DNA from: Toxorhynchites rutilus septentrionalis | Lineage: Eukaryota > Arthropoda > Insecta > Diptera > Culicidae | NCBI RefSeq assembly: GCF_029784135.1 | Contig: NC_073745.1 | Span: 100,347,333 to 100,411,332 of the forward strand | Direction of reading: 5' to 3' | DNA length: 64,000 bases | In this document: piece after piece, positions 1 to 9,074 of the stretch | How positions within the stretch are numbered: the first letter of the stretch is position 1 | How the letters are laid out: every line of letters begins with the position of its first letter | The notes under the pieces: generated by a model | Told to the model about the DNA's origin: nothing | Databases searched by the model: none | What the model saw: only the letters and a program-made list of their open reading frames with translations | Program-made: the position numbers and the translations under genes

Positions 1-30
1 GTGAACGTTTAATATTGATACGTTCAGCCG

Positions 31-285
31 TTTAGACGTAGGACTACGTCTAACCGGAAGATATAGGGAGTGAAATGGAAATCTAGGCACTGAACAAGTA
101 GGAAAAAATGCAAGATTTGGAACGCTTATAACTCGAGCATTTCTCAATAGATCGCAAAGGTTTTTGCATCAATTGATAGGAAATATATCTACGCATCTAT
201 CATAACGAATAACATTTCATTTTTCTTGAGATAAATAATTGAATAATTGTGAAATATCAAGCATTCTCAAAATTCACTATGTGCC
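31..285 (-). repeat. Family F repeat, 3' terminal part, reverse orientation
   Basis: This stretch is the reverse complement of the 3' part of the repeat at 32,340-32,582. Shared landmarks include a run near a 'caattgatagg' core and the terminal Ccggtt-agacg segment. It starts with the quasi-palindrome GACGTAGGACTACGTC at 35-50 that recurs at ends of families E, F and G. No coding capacity is visible. Confidence 0.6.
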
Positions 286-552
286 CATTTTTGATTGGTC
301 CATTTTGTGCTCCTCAAATCGTACTGACCAAAACGGGCAACCAGAGCAGCAGCGAAATAGAATGAAGCACGATTGGAAAGGAAAAAGAAAAAAATGAACG
401 AAACATTGGTCGCAGTCTCACACATGCGTAATTCTCGAGCCAGCCAGTCAGCTTAAAAATCCTCGCTCCGCTGCCGTAACGATCATTCTCATTCAAACCG
501 TTCACCACATCGGTTCGCATCACAACACATCAACAAACCAACCCAAGCACCC
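286..552. other. Non-coding stretch upstream of the H2A-like copy
   Basis: No credible reading frame. A weak TATA-like 'ttaaaaat' lies about 100 bases before the H2A-like start, so part of this may be a decayed histone promoter and 5' leader. That is inference only. Confidence 0.4.
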
Positions 553-1315
553 ATGTCTGGACATGGTAAAGGAGGAAAAGTGAAGGGAAAGGCAAAATCC
601 CACTCGAACCGTGTTGATATGGAGTTCCCTGCAAGGGTAGCTAGGCCGAGCGCGTTAGTATCAGTGCACCAGTCCACCTAGCCGCCGTTATATAGTTTCG
701 GCCACCGAAGTGATCGAGTTGGCTGGTAAAGCTGCTCGCGACGATAAGAAAAACCGCATTCAGAACAGAACACATCAAGACAACAACAGGCAGTTGCAGC
801 GAGTGGCGAGTGGCAAACGCAATCGCAAAACGGCAGCTCGTAGCAGAAGAAAAAAGTTTGTTCTTTTTACAATCTGCTTTGGTGGCAAATCCAGAACAAG
901 GCGGCATCGAGGGCGTTCGAAATGGTTCTTTTTTCAAAACCACGAGTACTAAGTTTTCTAAATTGGAACCATCCCATAAAACAAGGCGCTTTTCAGGGCT
1001 AATTGGACGGACATGTAATGCGACTTATTTAGTTGGACATTTTTGTAAACATAGAGATCCAAATTATGACCCCACATTGAAAGTCGACACTGTACCACTG
1101 TCATCGCAAATGTTCAATTATAGGTTAAAATCGCCTCCAATGCGACACTGAGTGGCGCTTCGGTACGTTGCATTGAATGTAATTTACTGTAACAAGCTGG
1201 ATGGGAAGAAATTTTCCAACTGTGAAAGCTGAGGTGAGTGGCAAATGCAATCGCTAAACAGAAAGGTTTAGCCGAACAAGATGGGGATATCGAGTGACAA
1301 CAAAACAATAAACTC
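553..1315 (+). pseudogene. Histone H2A pseudogene, copy A
   Basis: The ATG at 553 opens a translation close to the canonical H2A start ([20 protein letters not shown]). It then loses frame and lacks part of the first histone-fold helix. A later segment near 712-760 reads IELAGKAARDDKKNRI, matching the H2A segment just before the C-terminal helix. A C-terminal scrap (region of the H2A acidic patch and tail) lies at about 1,190-1,315, displaced by a MITE. Frameshifts, a deletion and the insertion make it non-functional. Histone genes lack introns, so a retrocopy and a DNA duplication cannot be told apart. A second similar copy lies 1 kb downstream in the same direction. Confidence 0.75.
1000..1189 (-). 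mobile_element. MITE family B copy inside H2A pseudogene A
   Basis: The right end reads AATGTAATTTACTG, the reverse complement of the family B terminus (CAGTAATTTACATTTAATGC). The interior matches 4,474-4,700 and 36,026-36,235, including the GTCCAATTA motifs and the 'gggccataatttggg' core in diverged form. The left end is eroded. It separates the N-terminal and C-terminal parts of the H2A-like sequence. Confidence 0.65.
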
Positions 1316-1588
1316 TTTAGATTGAAGATAATTTTGTGATCCTGAAAAGGACCCTTTTTCGCCTGCATGTGAATCCAACGAGCGAACAAATCGTAATGAA
1401 TGTATTTTTTTGCCATCGCTCCCTTTTAACGCTCATTCGTTCGTCTCGTTGGACTCGCCCCTCTGGCTGAGTCTGCCGATTTGTCTCTATCCTGTGAGTG
1501 TGTACCGCTAGAGTATAAAACAAGCGGACCCCAAAAAATATCTTATTTTCTTTCAAACCGTAAACCCGTGTGGTTGTACGGCAACGGC
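1316..1588 (+). promoter_or_regulatory. Likely decayed histone promoter and leader
   Basis: A TATAAAA box sits at 1,514-1,520, about 70 bases before the start of the second H2A-like sequence. Retained promoter DNA argues for duplication of a genomic histone unit and against a retrocopy for this copy. No other motif is certain. Confidence 0.4.
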
Positions 1589-2058
1589 ATCGTGGACGTA
1601 ACAAAGGAGGACAAGTTAAGGGAAAGGCAAAGTCTCACTCGAACCGTGCAGGTCTCCAGTTCTCTGTTGGTCGCATTCACTGATTGCTCTGCAAGGGTAA
1701 CTAGGCCGAACGGATTGGTGCCGGAGCACCAGTATACCTAACAGCGATTATAGAGTTTCGGCTGTCGGAGTGCTCGAGTTGACTTGCAAAGCTGCTCACG
1801 ACAATCAGAAAACCCGCCTCAAGAACAGAGCAGCTTCGTTTCGGCGCTCATCAAGGCAACAATTAGTTTCAGTGAGTGGCAAAGTGCTTCTCCGGCACGT
1901 CGCATTGAATGTAATTTACTGAACAATATGTCACAAGCTGGATACGAAGAAATTTTCCAACTGTGAAAGCTGTGGCGAGTGGCAAACGCAATAGCTAAAC
2001 AGGAAGGTTTAACCGAACAAGATGGGAATATCGAGTGATAACAAAAACACAACACCAA
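1589..2058 (+). pseudogene. Histone H2A pseudogene, copy B
   Basis: From about 1,589 one frame reads [19 protein letters not shown], then stop, LLCKGN, stop, AERIGAGAPVYLTAIIEF, which follows H2A residue by residue through the histone fold with two nonsense codons. Frameshifts follow. After a short MITE family B remnant (about 1,885-1,925) the sequence resumes with the H2A C-terminal region to about 2,050, closely matching the C-terminal scrap of copy A at 1,190-1,315. The original ATG is mutated. It has a TATA box about 70 bases upstream. It is non-functional. Confidence 0.8.
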
Positions 2059-2888
2059 AGGTTCTTTTCAACCCTCAACATATTCATAAAGAGTAAACAG
2101 TAAACTAATCCATTTTTCAGGTAGATAGGTTGGTATTCACGTAGGAGAAGAAAATAAAACAATATATTTAAAATATATATTTAACAAAAGCTGTCCCCTT
2201 TGTATAGTCCTACGTCACTCCGGTTATGTCCCCGACATTACCCACCCGTCTTTTTTTTTTCAACCGATTTTTCTAAATTACATACAAATATTGTAAGGAG
2301 TGATAATACTCACGCATTTCCACACATACACGCACTCTTCACTCACAAACTCATAAAGCCGAAAGTTACGAATCGTTCATTCTGAGAGTCGCGTAGGATT
2401 TGGTACTTTGTCGACAGAAACAGAACATGATGTGAATGCCACCATACGATTTCCATGGGAGAATATTTGACATTTCATTCCTTTACGTTGACTTCACGGT
2501 GACGGGACGTTGTATGTGTAGCGCACTTTAGGGGTATGTCTTGCGTTACGTCAGGGAAAAAGGGGCCGAAAGTTCGTATGTTTTAGCGTTATGTCTTTGG
2601 TGTACAATTTGTTCACTATTCTTTGTTTTCTTCAACATTACCCGGAAAGTTCTTAGCATCGCTCTTGAGCTTCATCCGAATTTCATTTATATTGTCCTTG
2701 GCTCGCTTTTGTGCGTAAAAAATATAGCACTGTTTCTGTGTATGTGTACCCATTATCCAGCATATCAAAATTATAATCATTTCGTTATGAGTTAAGGAAA
2801 TGGTCTGCAGTGAATTGTTTCACACTCGTTTGCGTGGAGCTCCCGTTTTGCCAACATCCCAAGATCAGAAAAGTCGCAAAGTCCAGTT
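2059..2888. other. Repeat remnants, no gene seen
   Basis: AT-rich start, then a half copy of the family terminal motif (TAGTCCTACGTC at 2,205-2,216). An eroded family C MITE terminus with GTGACGGGACG and GTTGTATGTG lies near 2,465-2,530. The open frames here are short and match nothing I recognise. Confidence 0.45.
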
Positions 2889-3153
2889 CTTCTTCTTCTT
2901 GGATGGAACTAACGTTCCAGTGGAACTTTGCCTTCTCAACGTAGCATTACTTACGTCATTTTTGTTAGTTGAGATTTCTATGCCGAATAACACGCCTTGG
3001 TAGTACTCTGGAGTGGCAAGCTCTAGAATACGCGTGACCACAGTGCAAGTCGGAAGAATCATCTTCGACGAAAAATCCCCCGGCCAGAACGGGAATCGAA
3101 CCCGAACCCCCGGCATGATAGTGTGGAACGCTAACCACTCGGCTACGGGAGCA
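2889..3153 (-). mobile_element. tRNA-derived SINE, Feilai-like, copy 1
   Basis: On the minus strand it begins with a tRNA-like head containing an A box and a perfect B box (GGTTCGATTCC), and ends in GAA triplets (CTT on the plus strand at 2,889-2,900). It is flanked by a 14-bp target duplication CGCAAAGTCCAGTT at 2,875-2,888 and 3,154-3,167. The tRNA-related head, unrelated body and triplet-repeat tail match what is described for Feilai SINEs of Aedes. The duplication proves retroposition rather than a tRNA gene. Confidence 0.85.
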
Positions 3154-3295
3154 CGCAAAGTCCAGTTGCGAGCTTTATTTATTGTAATTTGACGACTGAT
3201 TGTTTGAAGGAAGGAAATTCCTTTTCAATACTACCAGACATAGAGCATGACTTTTTTCGAGAGAAGACCGGCATTGAGATTAGTTAAAGGTGTGG

Positions 3296-3440
3296 AGGCG
3301 AACTGGCGTAGTGGTAACATCCATACCTCTCACGCAGAGATCACGAGTTCAATTCTCACTCTCGACATTCTTCCAAATAAGGAAGTAAAAAGTGACGAAT
3401 CAGCCGAAATGTGTTGAAAGTCACTATAACAGAAAAAAAG
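3296..3440 (+). mobile_element. Second tRNA-like SINE family
   Basis: A perfect A box (TGGCGTAGTGG, 3,304-3,314) is followed 31 bases later by a diverged B box (AGTTCAATTCT, 3,346-3,356). A non-tRNA body follows. It is unrelated to the Feilai-like copies outside the promoter boxes. Ends and target duplications are not clear. Confidence 0.45.
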
Positions 3441-4031
3441 TAGATTTCTGCTAATTTTCCCTAAATTTTCCGTTCAAAACTGTTGTAAATTATTTGGCTT
3501 GTCATTAACCGTTACGATTTGCAACAAAAACGGCAAACGGAAACTGGATAGAAACCCGCAACTAAAAAAACAATGTCGAGCATTTTTAACATTACGTTAC
3601 TAACAGTCTGTGGTGATATCTTCATCCTGGTAGAATGAATGATCCTCTACTAACAATGGAAAAAAATCGATCGCTTACAATTTTTGTGCGTTACTTACAG
3701 AATATAGATTTTAAAGAAGAAGATCAACGATATGAGAGAAGTATGGATGTCCGACCGGCATTCTCAGAGCCTCTTCACACAGTACAATCAACTGCTAAAT
3801 TGGTCGAAACAATTAGAAACGAGAAGCTCACAGATCAGACGTAATGCATAAAAAATATATTTTATTTGTCCACGTGGAAATTATCTCTACTCTCTCCCCC
3901 CTCACCGTGGACAAGCGTGGACAGCTTCGTAACCCCTACCCCCCCTAAATTTGTCCACGTGGTATGTGGACAGCCCCTTAATACAATCGATACAATCCTC
4001 CATGTGTCGTGAACGATTTCTCAGAGAAGAG
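3441..4031. other. No gene recognised
   Basis: A 69-codon frame at 3,635-3,844 has no recognisable homology. The rest is AT-rich, with CCCC-rich patches near 3,897-3,950. Confidence 0.4.
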
Positions 4032-4034
4032 TAA

Positions 4035-4462
4035 AGGTAATATTATATTATCAGGCACGTAGCGTAACCGGCACGGCACGTTTCATGCAAGTCAAATATT
4101 ATTACGTGTGTTTCAAATGTGTATGCGTATATATAGCGGAACGGCTCCGGACATACACAGCACGTTTCAGACAAATGCATGAAGGAATTCTCGAAAAGAA
4201 TAATTTGCCGGTGCCGGGCACGAACTACACGGGCGAGTAGCACCATACATACAAATCAAACGTCGAAGTTCGTGGTGTGGGTGCGTTCGTCGCTCTTCGG
4301 TACGACATCGGTTCAATCATCAGTAGCCTTTCTCCGCTCCGTCTGCGCTACCGGCCCCTACAGAGAAGTTGCTATGCCTGATGATATGAATACATCATGT
4401 ATTTGTCTGCCGGTGTCGGTACGTGCCGTTAACGCTACGTGCTGGATAATATAAAACGGCCT
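4035..4462 (+). mobile_element. PIF/Harbinger-type MITE (family A), copy 1
   Basis: A 428-bp element starting AGG and ending CCT. Its long inverted termini share TTATATTATCAGGCACGTAG followed by CGTAA and CGGCACG. It is flanked by 3-bp TAA duplications (4,032-4,034 and 4,463-4,465). A TWA 3-bp target duplication is the hallmark of PIF/Harbinger transposons. The open frames inside are mirrored in copy 2 and are not genes. Confidence 0.8.
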
Positions 4463-4473
4463 TAATGTGTATG

Positions 4474-5152
4474 CAGTAATTTACATTTAATACGACATAC
4501 GGAAGCACCGCTCAGTGTCGCATTGGTGGCGATTTTGACCTGTAAATGGACATTAGTGAAGACAGTGGTACAATTTCGCATCTGGTGGCAACTTTCAATG
4601 TGGGACCATAATTTGGGCCCCGAACTCGATGTTTACAAAAATGTCCAATTAGAGGTAAAAACATCCAATTATGTTTAGGTCTGTCCAATTAGCTATATGT
4701 CGCATTAAGGCCGTTTTATATTATCCAGCACGTAGCGTAAACGGCACGTACCGACACCGGCAGACAAATACATGATGTATTCATATCATCAGGCATAGCA
4801 ACTTCTCTGTACGGACCGGCAGAGCACACGGAGCGGAGAAATGCTACTGGTGATTGAACCGATGTCGTACCGAAGAGCGACGAACGCACCCACACCACGA
4901 ACTTCGACGTTTGATTTGTATGTATGGTGCTACTCGCCCGTGTAGTTCGTGCCCGGCACCGGCAAATTATTCTTTTCGAGAATTCCTTCATGCATTTGTC
5001 TGAAACGTGCTGTGTATGTCCGGAGCCGTTCCGCTATATATACGCATACACATTTGAAACACACGCAATAATATTTGTCTTGCATGAAACGTGCCGTGCC
5101 GGTTACGCTACGTGCCTGATAATATAATATTACCTTTAAATGTAACTTTCAG
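4474..5152 (+). mobile_element. MITE family B, hosting a family A MITE
   Basis: Left end CAGTAATTTACATTTAATAC at 4,474. The interior matches 36,026-36,235. The right end is split by the family A insertion at 4,708-5,135, whose TTA target lies inside the family B terminal repeat. Beyond it the terminus resumes as AATGTAACTTTCAG. Confidence 0.65.
4708..5135 (-). mobile_element. PIF/Harbinger-type MITE (family A), copy 2
   Basis: Reverse-complement partner of copy 1, also 428 bp, AGG...CCT, with TTA duplications at 4,705-4,707 and 5,136-5,138. Together with copy 1 it forms a 1.1-kb near-palindrome around a family B core. Each copy has its own target duplication, so these are two independent insertions. 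Confidence 0.8.
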
Positions 5153-5305
5153 AAATAGGCCACTTGCGCTTGTTTGTAGGGCACTTGAATATGTATTAGT
5201 AATACATATTTGGAAGGCAAACGTGTAGAGACAAGAGTAATTTTTGTCTGAATAAATTGTTGAAGCGTAACAGTCACAAAAACTACGCGTTAAGGTAATA
5301 TTATA

Positions 5306-5496
5306 TGTTGCAATATGTATGCACCCCTCGTAACTATCGTTTAGTAGTGTGTGTGCGCTAGCATGAATAGAGCAGTAGAGTGCGATAGAAGAACAAGGAG
5401 AGCCCGCCATCAGTTTGATATGTACGTTTGAAGAGTAAAGACAAGATAATAAATACGTTATAATAAATCATCGAGTATTCTTTACAAAATACAATA
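5306..5496 (+). repeat. 5' LTR of the gypsy-type element
   Basis: Starts TGTTGCAATATG and ends ACAATA. Matches 12,046-12,236 over its whole length. Contains AATAAA-like sequence near 5,450. Confidence 0.85.
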
Positions 5497-5508
5497 TGGT
5501 GTCAGAAG
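5497..5508 (+). promoter_or_regulatory. Primer binding site, probably tRNA-Leu
   Basis: TGGTGTCAGAAG directly follows the 5' LTR. It is complementary to the 3' end expected for a tRNA-Leu carrying CCA (CTTCTGACACCA). The tRNA assignment is from memory of tRNA-Leu ends. Confidence 0.6.
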
Positions 5509-5689
5509 CAATCGCGTGCTTCTAATATTTCCGGCGTCAATAAGTATATCGCGGAAAATAGCGTTTCTTTTTCGATCGGATCGTCTGAAAGTCGCGTGTG
5601 AACGAATTGAGTTTCATCGGCGGCCATTTTGAATCGACGAAAAAATTTTCACAGGAGTACAGTTATCTTTCCAGTTTCCTCATCAATAT

Positions 5690-6149
5690 GGATTCGGAAC
5701 AATTTCGGCTGTTTATGGAACAGCAATCGAAGATTTTTGCACAGATGATGACCACTGTGTCACAGCGGTCTTCGCAGGAGCAGCCAGTCCAGCCAGCGGC
5801 ACTCAGTGTACCCGTACCTCAACCATCACCCCTATCGTTGGAAGGTGATATGTCCGAAAATTTCGATTTTTTTGAACGGAATTGGAGAAATTATGAAAGT
5901 GCCATAGGAATGGATAAGTGGCAAGCTGTAAACAACACGAGAAAAGTGAGTGTATTACTATCCGTTATCGGCGAGCAGGCCAGGAAAAAATATTTCAACT
6001 TTGAGCTAAACGAGCAGCAGCTAGCAGATCCGGAAGCGGCATTAGCGGCTATTAAAGCCAAAGTTATAGTGAAAAGAAACATTATAATCGACCGTTTCGA
6101 TTTTTTCACTGCTTCTCAACTATCCAATGAGTTGATAGATGACTTTAAA
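5690..6149 (+). pseudogene. gag, N-terminal part, gypsy-type element
   Basis: The ATG at 5,690 (MDSEQFRLFMEQQ) is the likely start; the frame is open upstream to about 5,598. The protein is helical, with a glutamine/proline-rich stretch, then a segment WRNYESAIGM typical of retroelement capsid. Reading stops at the DNA transposon insertion. The codons before it (LIDDFK) join in frame to ARLRILAKVAKLGE at 9,075 once the insert is removed, so gag was one continuous frame. It would supply capsid and nucleocapsid but is broken here. Confidence 0.75.
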
Positions 6150-6539
6150 GGCCCATTTATACGTTGCTAGTAGCTGGCTTCACAATGAGCAGCTACTGAC
6201 CCGGTGAACTCGCTTGACAAATGGTTGACTCGCCTTGTCCGTTCACACAATGTGAGCTGCTGGCAAGAAACTAGATACTACGGCACAGGTTTTCCAGAGA
6301 TGCCAGGCGGTTTTTCAAATGTCCATCAAATCGTCAGAAACAGCAATCAGATCCGAATTTGTCAGATGATTGATCCGAAATCGACTTCTTTATTGGCAGT
6401 TTTCGTCTTAGATTTTCAGTTGAATTTATCATTACACAATTTTATCGCTAAACACACACTGGCCGTGTTTAAAAATACTTTGTGCTGAATTTCTTTGAAC
6501 TGAAGGTACTATCCGGAAAAAGCAGAAAGAAAAAAGGAT

Positions 6540-6860
6540 TCGGTCCAGGAATTGGATGCAAAAAAAAGGAGCAACAAATACAATATTGAAGTAACTCTAC
6601 GATGATGATCCCCGAGAGTACAGAGCAGTGTTAAGAATAACACCTGAAAAAGTGAAAAAACTGTTGGATTTAATTGCTCCACAAATACAACGCAAGATAC
6701 ACTCATGAGGGATGCTATACCTACATAAGTGAAACTAGAAATGTTGTACCTTTCTTCTGGAATATCGTTCAGATTATTGTCGATATTTTTTTAGAATCTC
6801 GAAAGCATCCATAGCTAAAATAATTCCGAAAGTATGTAGTGCTACAAATGGCAGTCTAAA
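6540..6860 (+). pseudogene. HARBI1-like transposase remnant
   Basis: Joined across stops, the translation gives DPREYRAVLRITPEKVKKLL, then QIQRKDTLMRDAIP, then LEMLYLSSGISFRLLSIFF and RISKASIAKIIPKV. This follows the N-terminal layout of PIF/Harbinger nucleases: the 'FR.LRMSPE.F..LL' helix, 'DT.MR.AI', and the 'RL.LTLRFLATG.S+RSL...FRI..STI..IV' helix-turn-helix-like part. Stops and shifts are frequent, and the catalytic DDE region is not recognisable downstream. Its presence explains the TWA duplication of the insert. Confidence 0.65.
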
Positions 6861-7459
6861 AGATTTTTCAAATTTTGAATTATTTCGCCTTGACAGCAGC
6901 TTCGTGTACCAATTTGTGAAATGAAAATGATAGTAGATTTGCAGGAGGAATAAATACGCCTCAAAAACTAAAATAATGAATGAAAATCTACTTTTTTAAA
7001 TGGAATATGTATTCTGTTTTTTAGAACAATACTTTTTTTGGAAGTTGTGAGTGAATTTCGAATGAAAATTGTGCCCGATAATGATTTTATATTTAGAATC
7101 CCAAGAAAACTATCTCAAAAAGAAAACGTGCCCCACCAGCGTGCAAAACAAAATAAAATGAGTAAAAAAACTTTTTAAGTTAAACGGTTTATTTGTGATT
7201 AAACATAATAATGTACTAAAAGCTAGAGAAAATAATTAGGCAAGTTGCAGTTAGTAGTTATCACACCTCTCCTTCATTAGTCTAGGGCATTGATAAGACT
7301 AAAATAAAATAGTGGGACATATGATGAAATCACTAATTGTGGATAATGAAAATGAATGGATTTTATAATTTAAAAAGTTTTTGTTTACTCATTTTATTTT
7401 CTAGTTTTTAGTACATTATCTGTTTCATTATAATATTTCTCTACAATAAAGGCATTGTA

Positions 7460-8740
7460 CTGTATTCTATCAGTCAAAAAATTTCATTTGATACCGATAT
7501 TGAGTAGATTGCAGAAAATACATAGTGTGTTCTCCAAGTCAAGTTCGTTGGTTTGATACACATATCTCAATCAACCTTTTTTTTGAGATGATATGGAATC
7601 AGCGATTTTGAGCGGAGGCCAAATTGGATTTTTCAAGATAAGCAGTTTTAAAATGACAGCAGTTCCTATCCGGTCAGTTCCTATTGGTCAAATTTCTATT
7701 ACTGTGGGACAATCCTACAGACATACATACATACATACGAACAGTTCAAGCTAAATAAAACCGTTTAATAAAGTATATTGCTATTTTGTGATTGCGGCCA
7801 TCTTGGATTTTAATTTTTCATGATCTACTGTGATCTACTATTCAAGCCCTTTCATTTGATACCCATATTAATGGTGTTTTGACATAATATGTAGTCCGCC
7901 ATTTGGTAGAATTTTGATGGATTTGCATTTTTCACAAATAACCGTGTTCTGCTAGTCAATCCCTTTCATTTGATACCCATTGTTACGGGGGTTTCGGAGG
8001 TTCTATTCAGCACGCGTTTTTATCAATGTATAGCGAGCTCAAAGCTGTATTTATTAAGAGAAACAATAATTAAACAAGAACTTTACATTATTAGGTTTTA
8101 CCTACATTTGATCTCCTCGTTTTAAATTCAAAGCACGACAGGATGATTCAATTATTTAACAATTTGGGAATTCAACTTTATTTTGGGTTCTATCTCTACT
8201 CCTTTTTTGTGATTAGCAAAGAATGTGTGGTACGAGAGAAGTTTTCAGAATGACAGTGATGACAGCTAGCTGTCAATGATTGTCTGGGTGCGTCATGGAG
8301 TGGCACCGTCCGGATGCGCAGGTTCAGATCAAGTCATCAGTGGCGTAGTTTGCTTCCCCCCAACACCCATATTAATGAAGTTTTGGGAAACTATGTAGTC
8401 CGCCATTTAGTAGTGGCAGCCATCTTGGATTTGCATTTTTCTTAAATAACTGTATTCTGCTAGTCAAGCCCTTTCATTTGATACCCATATTGATGGGGTT
8501 TTGGAAAACCCACATTGATGAGGTTTTGAGGAAGAAAGGGATCCGCCATTTTGTAGCGGCCTCTATCTTGGATTTACAAGATAATGAAATACGCAGTTTT
8601 GTAATGACTACAGAGATAAAGGTGTGTTCCAAATTTCAGATCAATCGGTCAACAAGAAGGGGGTCAAATTTCTACTAATGTGGGACATGTTACAAACATA
8701 CAAACAGATTACAGGGCAAGCTAAATAAAACCGTTTAATA
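7460..8740 (+). repeat. Internally repeated block inside the Harbinger insert
   Basis: The motif CCCTTTCATTTGATACCCAT recurs with variation near 7,480, 7,847, 7,950 and 8,470. It is often followed by a GGTTTTG and a 'ccgccattt.gtag' segment. A second repeat ending AAGCTAAATAAAACCGTTTA occurs near 7,750 and 8,720. No coding potential seen. Confidence 0.6.
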
Positions 8741-9074
8741 ACAACGATTCCGCTTAGAAACTATGAGGGTTTTATTTGTTTTTTCAATAATTTTCAAGTC
8801 TATAATAATCTTCGCATATTTTCAAATATCTTAAAAATAGAGACATGTAAAGACAATGTAAAGATTTGGCATCCCTGATTCGAGCGCTAAATTCTGTTTT
8901 TGACGTTTTGAGGGATGCGAGTGCGAGTAAATTCAAAAAACTTTGAAGTAGCTCGCACGCCGGATTACACATGACACTAACTGGCATGATGTGTTCACAT
9001 GGTGCGAGTAGCTGCACTGCAGTAACTGACCAGACCGACTCGTATGCTTACTCGCACCGTCTGAACCCGGCTTA

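Larger units (their letters stand above)
6148..9071 (+). mobile_element. Decayed PIF/Harbinger transposon inside gag
   Basis: An insert of about 2.9 kb flanked by TTA(A) at 6,145-6,148 and 9,072-9,075. Removing it restores the gag frame. The ends read AGGCCC... and ...CCGGCT. Near the left end it has a HARBI1-like transposase remnant, and it contains a block of internal repeats (7,460-8,740). TTA versus TAA cannot be distinguished because the target reads TTAA. Confidence 0.7.

Noticed and set aside
2865..3158. 97-residue minus-strand ORF
   Set aside because: It coincides with the SINE.
4043..5127. Mirrored proteins of 67 and 91 residues
   Set aside because: They occur on both strands of MITE copies at 4.0, 4.7 and 12.2 kb. 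They follow from the inverted MITE sequence and have no coding signs.
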